Assembly: GCA_017962285.1 (NCBI GenBank)
Contig: JAGCVR010000189.1
Coordinates: 1 to 24,207, forward strand
Origin: Muribaculaceae bacterium
GTDB taxonomy: Bacteria > Bacteroidota > Bacteroidia > Bacteroidales > Muribaculaceae
DNA: 24,207 nt
Reading direction: 5' to 3'
Shown here: in pieces, positions 1 through 6,129 of the stretch
Numbering within the stretch: the first letter of the stretch is position 1
How the letters are laid out: each line of letters begins with the position of its first letter
The notes under the pieces: generated by a model
Databases searched by the model: none
The model's input: the letters and a program-made list of their open reading frames with translations, nothing else
What the model was told of the DNA's origin: nothing
Made by a program: the position numbers and the translations under genes

Positions 1-228
1 AACAGTTCACCGATGCCCCAAAGTGCCGATGCCCCGAACACTCCCAGGAAAGACGAGAGGTACACATTCTCGATGAAAAGTGCCGCCACACAGCAAGCGA
101 TGCCAATAAGCAGATAAAGAATCCAGGGGGCGCGTACACCAGTAATACTCAGTCTTGATGACTATGGGATGCCAAAGACCTATAGTGAGAAAGGTCATGA
201 TAGCAATTATAATTCCTGTGAAATACAT
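1..228 (-). pseudogene. DUF4491 family small membrane protein, frameshifted and cut by the window edge
   Basis: The gene starts at ATG 228 and reads MYFTGIIIAIMTFLTIG, then HPIVIKTEYYW and TRP, a beginning typical of the roughly 100-residue DUF4491 inner-membrane proteins of Bacteroidales. After TRP the frame turns to nonsense. Removing one G from the plus-strand run 126-130 (C on the coding strand) restores PWILYLLIGIACCVAALFIE, then NVYLSSFLGVFGASALWGIG and EL up to the window edge, all in family style with two more hydrophobic segments. I therefore read it as a real gene with a 1-base insertion in a homopolymer. This is either a true inactivating (or phase-variable) mutation or a sequencing error. 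The function of the family is unknown. The 3' end lies outside the window. Confidence 0.8.
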
Positions 229-254
229 TTTTGTTATATTTGAATTAGCATTCG

Positions 255-262
255 CAAATATC
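255..262 (-). promoter_or_regulatory. Possible -7 box for the DUF4491 gene
   Basis: The minus strand reads GATATTTG, one mismatch from TAnnTTTG, about 27 bases before ATG 228. It is weak because the first base of the box does not fit. Confidence 0.3.
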
Positions 263-331
263 AGAAAGTGTGAATTTTACTTCAGAACACAAAGTATTCT
301 TGCATGCTGATGCTGGAACTGTTTTTTTTCG

Positions 332-340
332 TAACTTTGC
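332..340 (+). promoter_or_regulatory. Bacteroidetes-type -7 box upstream of the DUF3667 gene
   Basis: TAACTTTGC matches TAnnTTTG and lies 28 bases before ATG 368, the likely original start of the DUF3667 gene. A T-run at 322-329 precedes it, but there is no clear TTTG -33 element. The promoter position supports 368, not 449, as the ancestral start. Confidence 0.6.
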
Positions 341-448
341 TGTCGCAATGACGGCACATTGACAGATATGAACATCAAAGAACGATACACATAATTCAAG
401 CAGTGGCAGCAACAGCCGTTCCACCATAGGAACAATCATCCCGAAACG

Positions 449-1240
449 GTGCGCTGTGCCAACTGCGGAATGGAATACGCCGACAACTTCTGTCCACGGT
501 GCGGACAGAAGGCCGAAATTGGTCGCGTGGGCTGGAAATCAGTCCGGCAAAGCGTCGCCCTGCTATGGGGATTGGACTCACGTTCGCTCGGGTTCTCGCT
601 CGTGCAACTGCTACTCCGCCCGGGACACATGATTAGAGACTACATCAGCGGTCACCGTCAAGTGTCGTTCCCGCCCGTGAAGATGCTTTTCATCATCGCA
701 ATAGCATACGGACTCTTGAACAAATGGTTTGGACACCCCATGCCACTTTCGGAGCCAGAGGGGTTCGCGCGGCAGTATCTGACGTGGTTAGACCAATACC
801 CTGGCTGGGGATTTTTGTGTCTTGCATCATTCGTGATATATCCCACATTGCTTGTTTTCCGCCATGCACTCGGCTATGACCGTCACACCCTGCCCGAAGG
901 CTTTTTAATTCAGGTGTTTATGGCAACCATTATCCTGCTGATTTCGTGTTTCTGGATATTTATCAGTTGGATAAATGTGCTTATACCCATATATTTTTTC
1001 GTGGCTTGCAAACAATTGTTCGGCTATGGGTGGTGGGGCACGGTGTGGCGTGCCGTGGTTTGTCTCTACGTGGGTTTTGTGCTGTTCAGCCTGTTTATAG
1101 GCATTGTTGACTTATTTGTGATAGGGCATTTCGCTCGCCCCACAATCTTTGCAATAAACATATCGGTTTCTGTTGTTCTCCTGATAATCGCTCACTTTGT
1201 CAACAGGAAATCTGCGAAAGAAGCCCGTCAGGACTGTTGA
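449..1240 (+). CDS. DUF3667-type zinc-ribbon membrane protein, 5' end interrupted by a stop codon
   Basis: The readable frame from GTG 449 encodes a short zinc ribbon with two CxxC pairs (CANCG and CPRCG, residues 3-19), a conserved segment including RQVSFPPVKMLF, and about four to five hydrophobic membrane segments. This is the architecture of Bacteroidetes DUF3667 proteins, whose function is unknown. In-frame family-like sequence extends upstream: FKQWQQQPFHHRNNHPETV begins at 395, and MNIKERYT begins at ATG 368. TAA at 392-394 lies between them as codon 9. The gene therefore probably began at 368 and now has a premature stop, or one base is wrong. GTG 449 has no visible ribosome binding site and sits just before the first Cys pair, so whether a product is made is uncertain. 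The family call is firm; the start is not. Confidence 0.75.
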   Translation: MRCANCGMEYADNFCPRCGQKAEIGRVGWKSVRQSVALLWGLDSRSLGFSLVQLLLRPGHMIRDYISGHRQVSFPPVKMLFIIAIAYGLLNKWFGHPMPLSEPEGFARQYLTWLDQYPGWGFLCLASFVIYPTLLVFRHALGYDRHTLPEGFLIQVFMATIILLISCFWIFISWINVLIPIYFFVACKQLFGYGWWGTVWRAVVCLYVGFVLFSLFIGIVDLFVIGHFARPTIFAINISVSVVLLIIAHFVNRKSAKEARQDC

Positions 1241-1327
1241 GAGCGCCATAAGTCCTATAAGACCTCTTTTTGTCCCTCTACTCCAATGGATGCCAGGGAT
1301 GTCTGAGCTTAGTTCCGGGTACGTGCG

Positions 1328-2371
1328 TCAGAGCACCGCGATATTCACGATGTCGATGCCGTGATAGCGGCCAATTATGGTGCCGTTGAACCAAACCAGA
1401 ATGTTTACGTCGGTATCGCCGTCGGACTTTTTCACCATCTCTATAGAGAGCGCATACCAATCGTCACCATAGCTGATTATCTCCGTTATCCACGACCAGT
1501 ACAAGCCTTCATCGCCCGAGAGCAGGTGCTGGGGAACTCCGTCAACCCACAAGGTGGCCACTTCGTTGCCTTCGGTATCATTTTCCGATCCGGCGGCATA
1601 GATATGGTCTTTCGTACAGGTCACCGAACTGATGGCTGCCACAGGAAGCCCCAGTCCGGATTCATCGTGCACGTCGAAAGTGCGCGGAAGCATCTGCAGC
1701 TGCTTGTCGATCCAGAGGCAGGGTTCATCGCCCACGCGGCCGCCTATCACAGTGCGGGTCGCATTCCACGCAAAAATGGTGAATGCCCCGGCGTTCACGC
1801 CCTCCGGCTTGGGAAGGATTTCCTTGGCATAATGGCCCTTGTGCTCATAGTACAGCACAGCATCGTTGAATTCGCCGTCCTCGAGATGGTAATCAGTTCC
1901 CACCACGTAACATTTTCCCTCGCTCACCGACATACATTTGCTTGGAGCGGTGAAATCCTCGCAGTCTTCAAGTGGGAAAATACCGCTGTTTTTCAAAATG
2001 TTGGGATAGTCGAGCATGTAGATATAGTAATCCCATTTGCCAATGCCCTGCGTCTCATGCTCCACGTCCTCGATAAAATCTACGTGAAGCGTGTTCCATT
2101 TGCCGTTTTTCCAATATCCCACGCGGTCCTTGGTGCATTTGCCCGACACGAAATAATCGTCGCCGTCGCTGATAATCTCACTGGCATATTCGCAGTTTGG
2201 AAGCTCCATGATTTTTTCGCCAGCCTGATTGTAGATATGACCCTCGCCCGTGAGCAGCAATACGGTGCGCTCTTCGGCGGGTTTGATGGTTGGGTCTGGC
2301 TCGTCGTTACACGAAGACAACGACAGCAAGACGCAAATAGCTGGCAGGATATAACTTTTGAATGTTTGCAT
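1328..2371 (-). CDS. Hypothetical lipoprotein, probably surface-exposed
   Basis: This is a 347-residue protein with a signal peptide ending in LSLSSC, giving a lipidated Cys21. The residues after the Cys (NDEPD) are acidic, as in the lipoprotein export signal that directs Bacteroidetes lipoproteins to the cell surface, so surface exposure is inferred. The mature part is rich in short strands with recurring phrases such as GYWKNGKWNTL, LYYEHKGH, PCLWIDKQLQ and ATLWVDGVPQHL. That suggests a beta-propeller-like fold built from blades of the type 'value, W-x-[DN]-G'. I recognise no catalytic motif and no named family. It is divergent from the UGSC-type gene at 2595 and convergent with the DUF3667 gene. 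A 357-residue open frame on the opposite strand is a shadow. Confidence 0.8.
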   Translation of the reverse strand: MQTFKSYILPAICVLLSLSSCNDEPDPTIKPAEERTVLLLTGEGHIYNQAGEKIMELPNCEYASEIISDGDDYFVSGKCTKDRVGYWKNGKWNTLHVDFIEDVEHETQGIGKWDYYIYMLDYPNILKNSGIFPLEDCEDFTAPSKCMSVSEGKCYVVGTDYHLEDGEFNDAVLYYEHKGHYAKEILPKPEGVNAGAFTIFAWNATRTVIGGRVGDEPCLWIDKQLQMLPRTFDVHDESGLGLPVAAISSVTCTKDHIYAAGSENDTEGNEVATLWVDGVPQHLLSGDEGLYWSWITEIISYGDDWYALSIEMVKKSDGDTDVNILVWFNGTIIGRYHGIDIVNIAVL

Positions 2372-2461
2372 TTTATCTTATTTTTAAAAAGGTTCTTTCT
2401 CATTTCAAGGAAAAAATCTATTGTTGAAATTTAACTTTTAGATTTTTTCATTATCAAATTA

Positions 2462-2469
2462 CAAAGATA
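2462..2469 (-). promoter_or_regulatory. -7 box for the lipoprotein gene 1328-2371
   Basis: The minus strand reads TATCTTTG, an exact TAnnTTTG match 90 bases before ATG 2371. No -33 TTTG is seen at the usual 19-21 base spacing. Confidence 0.5.
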
Positions 2470-2557
2470 ACGTGTTTTTTTCAAAAACCGCTTTTTCTTG
2501 CCAAAAAACTATTTTTTTATCACGACGAAGGAACTTTAACTTATATGAAATAATTTA

Positions 2558-2566
2558 TATCTTTGC
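2558..2566 (+). promoter_or_regulatory. -7 box for the UGSC-type gene
   Basis: TATCTTTGC lies 28 bases before ATG 2595, with a weak TTTA at 2535-2538 in the -33 place. A start of transcription near 2573 leaves a leader of about 22 nt for ATG 2595. The alternative ATG at 2583 would have only about 10 nt. Confidence 0.6.
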
Positions 2567-2594
2567 CACATTAATCACTTAAATGATTTGCCAC

Positions 2595-4505
2595 ATGAAA
2601 CGATTAATCATATTCATATCTGGCCTACTCCTCTTGACTGGCCTGGTTTATGGACAGGAACGCATAGTCTGCGATGAGACTTGCGACATAGGTGCCGAGA
2701 CCAAATCGGCGGCCACAAAGGGCGACGCCGGATTTGCAGTAGTATCTCCGGTTGGGCGCGGCACTGTGGAACCCATCGACCAGGCGCCACGCCTGAACAC
2801 TCTTTCGGGAAAGACAATTGCCGTAGTTGGTGTAAGTTTCATGAGCCGCGTGACACACCCTGAAATCAAGCGTCTCATCGAGAAGAACTATCCCGATGCC
2901 CATGTATTGCTGCTTGACGAGGTGGGGACGGCGGGACCGTATCCTGCACCGGGAATCACCCGACGAGCACAGGAAGAGTTCCAGAAACGACTGCGAGACC
3001 TCCATGTGGATGCCGTCATTTCGGGCAACGGCGGTTGCGGACTTTGCACCCCAAAAGAAACTGGCTCTTGCATCGCTGCCGAGTATATGGGAATTCCATC
3101 TGTTATCATCACCGCTCCAAGTTTCACGACACAAGCACGATACACCGCGCTCAACAACGGCGTGCCTGTGCTCCGCATCGCTGAATATCCAAGCGCTTTC
3201 GCTCTGGATGACGAAGCCACACTCATCAGGAACACACGCGAAATTCTTTGGCCACAGATTGTGGATGCACTCACAAAGCCAATCTCCGCTGAGGAGCGCA
3301 ATCAAGGACTTGCAGCCAATCATGGCGACCTGCGTGACGACGTTTTCTTCGGCACAATTGACGAAGTGAACGACTACTTCAAGGAAATGAACTGGAGCGA
3401 CGGCCTACCCATTGTTCCGCCCACTTTCGAGAAGGTGAACGATATGATGCGGTTCTCTTCCTACCGATGGAACGAGACTGTGGCGACTCTTCCCATCGCC
3501 CACCGCAACACCACCGCCTGGCATGTGGCGGTGAACGGTGTGATGGCTGGATGCAAACCCGAATACATGCCAATCCTGATTGCCTTGACAAAGGCTCTCG
3601 GCGGTCCCGAATTCCGCCGCACTCTCGCAAGCACACACGCGTGGATCCCCTTCTGCTGGATTAATGGTCCAATAGCACGTCAGCTGGGCATAGACTGCGG
3701 GCAGGGTGAGATCAACGAAGCCGCCAACATGGCAATAGGACGCTTCATGAACCTTGCGCTGATGAACCTGTGCGGCTACTATGTGAAACAAGACCGCATG
3801 GGTACTTTCGGGTATCCCATGTCTTGGTGCATGGCTGAGGATGAAACTGCATATAAGCGTGTAGGTTGGCAACCATACCATGTGCGTGAAGGTTACAACA
3901 TCAACGACAACACCGTCACGGCTGCTTCAACGCTGCTTTGGGGGAACAACATGGCGCCATCTACAACCGATGCCGAGAAAATCATGCAACTCCTCGCATG
4001 GGACATCAGCGAGCGGTGCCAGTTCGCACTTGGCAGCGGAAGGCAGTTCACGTTCCGAACCATCCTGATGACCGAGCCGGTTGCCAAGACCCTCGCCACT
4101 GTCTATCGCTCAACTTCCGATTTGGAACAAAAACTTATCAATGCCTCACGACGACCGCTCAAAGAACGTGTATTCGCCAATTACTATGCCAACCCTGGCG
4201 GTGCAAAGGATGGCGGCGAACACAACATTCGTCAATACACAGGTCATCTCCGCCGCACAGAAGACGCTAAAGACACCCGTACGCCACAGTGGTACGACAC
4301 CCCCGAAGCATACATCGAAACAATTCCCACCATGCAGCAGGGTATGACACAGTTTCTCATTACGGGCGATAACTCACGCAACAAGTTGCAGACCATGCCA
4401 GGCGGAGGATACTCCACAATAAAAATAGAACTACCAGCCAACTGGAACACTCTGATGGGCGAACTTGGATACAAACCACTCTCCCATTTCCATCTGAACC
4501 CATAA
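2595..4505 (+). CDS. Secreted UGSC-type two-domain protein (Cys form of a selenoprotein-like family)
   Basis: The product has 636 residues. A signal peptide (MKRLIIFISGLLLLTGLVYG, then Q) sends it to the periplasm. Residues about 70-235 resemble the UGSC (seleno)protein domain: GKTIAVVGVSF, a GPYPAPGI turn, and VISGNGGCGLCT with C148-G-L-C151. In this family, as I know it, the first position of the motif is Sec in some bacteria; here it is Cys. Residues about 245-600 form a second domain beginning NDYFKEMNWSDGLPIVPPT, with a VNGVMAGCKPEYMP segment and NEAANMAIGRFMNLALMNLC. It often accompanies UGSC proteins from memory, and no reaction is established. A thiol-redox or Cys-based enzymatic role is inferred. 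The start at 2595 was chosen over 2583 because it gives a standard signal peptide and leader. It is followed by a small secreted protein at 4620. Confidence 0.72.
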   Translation: MKRLIIFISGLLLLTGLVYGQERIVCDETCDIGAETKSAATKGDAGFAVVSPVGRGTVEPIDQAPRLNTLSGKTIAVVGVSFMSRVTHPEIKRLIEKNYPDAHVLLLDEVGTAGPYPAPGITRRAQEEFQKRLRDLHVDAVISGNGGCGLCTPKETGSCIAAEYMGIPSVIITAPSFTTQARYTALNNGVPVLRIAEYPSAFALDDEATLIRNTREILWPQIVDALTKPISAEERNQGLAANHGDLRDDVFFGTIDEVNDYFKEMNWSDGLPIVPPTFEKVNDMMRFSSYRWNETVATLPIAHRNTTAWHVAVNGVMAGCKPEYMPILIALTKALGGPEFRRTLASTHAWIPFCWINGPIARQLGIDCGQGEINEAANMAIGRFMNLALMNLCGYYVKQDRMGTFGYPMSWCMAEDETAYKRVGWQPYHVREGYNINDNTVTAASTLLWGNNMAPSTTDAEKIMQLLAWDISERCQFALGSGRQFTFRTILMTEPVAKTLATVYRSTSDLEQKLINASRRPLKERVFANYYANPGGAKDGGEHNIRQYTGHLRRTEDAKDTRTPQWYDTPEAYIETIPTMQQGMTQFLITGDNSRNKLQTMPGGGYSTIKIELPANWNTLMGELGYKPLSHFHLNP

Positions 4506-4554
4506 TTCACTCGCACAATTCTAACATACAAACCATTTTTACTCTCAAAAAAAA

Positions 4555-4588
4555 TCGATAATTCGATAATTCGACTATTCGATAATTC
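4555..4588 (+). repeat. Four tandem 8-bp units (TCGATAAT) in the leader of gene 4620
   Basis: TCGATAAT occurs at 4555, 4563 and 4579, with the variant TCGACTAT at 4571, in perfect 8-base register and followed by TC. It ends 31 bases before ATG 4620. It could be a slipping simple repeat that tunes promoter or leader spacing, or an operator array; nothing in the sequence decides this. Confidence 0.8.
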
Positions 4589-4619
4589 ATAACATATTAA
4601 AACAATAATTTTTATCACA

Positions 4620-5129
4620 ATGAAAAAGGTATTTTTAAGCATGGTTATCGCAGCTGCGGCTGCATTCTCACTCTCCGCACAGGACGCCAACACCGACCAG
4701 AACATGGTTCCTATCGGAGAGCAGACTGAACTGGCTTGCGACAAGTATGTCATCACGGTTCCCGAAGGTTTCAAGGCCACGAGCCGTGTAGTTAACAATT
4801 CATGCAACATGGCACAGGATGAGGAACCACACATTACCGCAGCGGCTTATTGCAGTTGGCGCGACGCCGCAGCTTTCAAAGCCGACCTGGAGAACGACGG
4901 CTACGAAGCCATCGACGACATCACAGTGGGCGACATTACTTTCCAAGCCTACTATTGGTTGGATGAGAAAGACAGAAACTGCCAGCATGTGAGAGTAGCA
5001 ACTCCGAAAGGCGACGGCACTATAGCCATTCACTTCTTCACCGGCTTCAACCAAATGGAGTTGGATGAGACCAGAGAGGCGCTGATGAATGCCGTGCAGA
5101 CCGTACTCGAAAACACAACCATCAAGTAA
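4620..5129 (+). CDS. Small secreted protein of unknown function
   Basis: This is a 169-residue protein with a clean signal peptide (MKKVFLSMVIAAAAAFSLSA, cleaved near AQ-D), so it is periplasmic or secreted. The mature part of about 148 residues has a compact alpha/beta look: CDKYVITVPEGFKATSRVV, a WRDAAAFKADLENDGYEAI helix, a DITFQAYYW strand and a C-terminal helix (LDETREALMNAVQTVLE). Three Cys could form a disulfide pair. No family is recognised. It follows the UGSC-type gene by 114 bases on the same strand, with an 8-bp tandem repeat and no TAnnTTTG box between them, so co-transcription is possible. A long hairpin at 5142 follows. Confidence 0.75.
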   Translation: MKKVFLSMVIAAAAAFSLSAQDANTDQNMVPIGEQTELACDKYVITVPEGFKATSRVVNNSCNMAQDEEPHITAAAYCSWRDAAAFKADLENDGYEAIDDITVGDITFQAYYWLDEKDRNCQHVRVATPKGDGTIAIHFFTGFNQMELDETREALMNAVQTVLENTTIK

Positions 5130-5141
5130 TTTCCATTACAC

Positions 5142-5197
5142 AAGCATAGAACAACCGCCCGAAAATCACGTGATTCCCGGGCGGTTGTTCTATGCTT
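5142..5197. terminator. Perfect 20-bp inverted repeat with a nested 12-bp palindrome, between convergent genes
   Basis: The arm 5142-5161 is perfectly complementary to 5178-5197 (AAGCATAGAACAACCGCCCG and its reverse complement). The 16-base loop itself contains the palindrome AATCACGTGATT at 5164-5175. It lies between the ends of gene 4620 (+) and DUF4298 (-), so a bidirectional terminator is most likely. There is no U-tract on either side, which is odd for a simple intrinsic terminator. Confidence 0.75.
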
Positions 5198-5215
5198 ACC
5201 ACATTGGATGTCTCT

Positions 5216-5563
5216 TTACGTTTGGCTAAGATCCTTGAACTGTGATTTGATATCCTTGACGCGCTCCAACAGATTCCAAATGCCGTCCTCACTAAGCACT
5301 CCCCGCTTCAGACCGTCGGGCAGCAAACCCGCCTCATCGGCGGCCAGGTCCTGTTTCCGCTCCTCGCTTCCAAGGTATTGCTCCAGCGCTTTCAGGTCCT
5401 CTTGAATCGTACCGAATTGCAGCAATGCCTGCTCCATGTCAGCCGCAACTGCCACGCCGCGGTTCAGCCGCGCTTCCATCGCCTTGATGCGCTCTGTCTG
5501 GACTGATATTCCCGACATAGACGAATCAGCTTGCGCCACAGGTCCACTATGTTTCTTTCTCAT
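5216..5563 (-). CDS. DUF4298 domain protein
   Basis: The product is about 115 residues from ATG 5563. The core ERIKAMEARLNRGVAVAADM, then LKALEQYLGSEERKQDL, ADEAGLLPDGLKRGVLSEDG and IWNLLERVKDIK matches DUF4298, a small all-helical cytoplasmic family of unknown role. The signature is LGSEE, a D, then ADEAG.LP and LKRGVLSED. The first ~20 residues are a basic extension. Longer readings begin at GTG 5605, which would nearly touch the upstream gene; ATG 5563 is preferred. It is last in the leftward run 9280 to 5216 and has no clear promoter of its own, so it is probably co-transcribed with the repeat protein at 5613. Confidence 0.8.
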   Translation of the reverse strand: MRKKHSGPVAQADSSMSGISVQTERIKAMEARLNRGVAVAADMEQALLQFGTIQEDLKALEQYLGSEERKQDLAADEAGLLPDGLKRGVLSEDGIWNLLERVKDIKSQFKDLSQT

Positions 5564-5612
5564 TAGAACGAAATACGTTTTCTGCGTTCTGTGCTTAAAT
5601 CCCACTCGGGCG

Positions 5613-6074
5613 CTACATGTTCAAGGCGCATTTCACAAGTACCGGCAGTGGAATGTAACCTTCGTAAGTGAGAATAATGTCGCTCGAGTACGTGGAATTC
5701 CCGCGATAGACGTGGTTGTTCGTCACAGTCATAATGCAATCGGAGGAATATGTGGAATTGCCCCAATAGATTTTATCGCCTGAGAATGTCCATATCACAT
5801 CCGCTGAATACGTGGAGTTGCCGCGGTACATCTTTCCGTTATAGTAACAATTGATGATATCGGCTGAATAGGTAGAGTTGCGCCGATATATCTTGTTGTC
5901 GCTGAAAGTGAATACCACATCGGCGGAATAGGTGGAGTTTCCCCAGTACACCTTTCCGTCCTGGTATGTGTATTCACAATCGGACGAATACGTGGAATTG
6001 CCACGGAAAATCTTCGATGCGTCGGCGGTAAGCGCCATCACCGCCAACACAATGAACAATATGCTTTTTTTCAT
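5613..6074 (-). CDS. Secreted protein of six 20-residue GNSTYS repeats (beta-flower-like)
   Basis: This is a 153-residue protein with a signal peptide (MKKSILFIVLAVMALTADA) followed by six back-to-back 20-residue repeats (about residues 20-139). The consensus is K-[IVM]-[YF]-[RW]-[GR]-N-S-T-Y-S-[SA]-D-[CVI]-x4-[YFV], followed by three or four loop residues. Each unit reads as one beta-hairpin with an invariant NSTYS turn, and a short hydrophobic tail closes the chain. I recall short Bacteroidales proteins of this type named '5-fold beta-flower'; this one has six units, so a six-fold or open ring is inferred. No enzymatic residues are evident, and a binding or structural role outside the inner membrane is plausible. 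ATG 6074 was chosen because it begins the signal peptide; the frame opens at 6107. Confidence 0.8.
   Translation of the reverse strand: MKKSILFIVLAVMALTADASKIFRGNSTYSSDCEYTYQDGKVYWGNSTYSADVVFTFSDNKIYRRNSTYSADIINCYYNGKMYRGNSTYSADVIWTFSGDKIYWGNSTYSSDCIMTVTNNHVYRGNSTYSSDIILTYEGYIPLPVLVKCALNM
5655..6017 (-). repeat. Six 60-bp coding repeats inside the beta-flower-like gene
   Basis: Six consecutive 60-base units encode the NSTYS repeats. They are similar but not identical at the DNA level (compare GTGGAATTGCC with GTGGAGTTTCC on the plus strand). The repeat is therefore older than a fresh slippage expansion, though recombination between units could still change copy number. Confidence 0.75.
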
Positions 6075-6129
6075 TCCTGAAATCATATCACGCTGAAAAT
6101 CGGTCAAACATTTTGCCCTCTGGTCGCAC

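Noticed and set aside
245..439. 64-residue Cys-rich open frame on the minus strand
   Set aside because: It overlaps the promoter and 5' end of the DUF3667 gene and resembles no known peptide.
1241..1327. Possible terminator with T-run near 1266
   Set aside because: Only a three-base stem can be drawn before TTTTT; too weak to call.
1361..2434. Long 357-residue open frame on the plus strand
   Set aside because: It lies wholly opposite the lipoprotein gene, has no signal or family-like segment and shows the composition of a reversed coding frame.
5655..6017. 60-bp repeats considered as a CRISPR-like array
   Set aside because: The repeats are coding, contiguous without spacers, and encode the NSTYS protein units.
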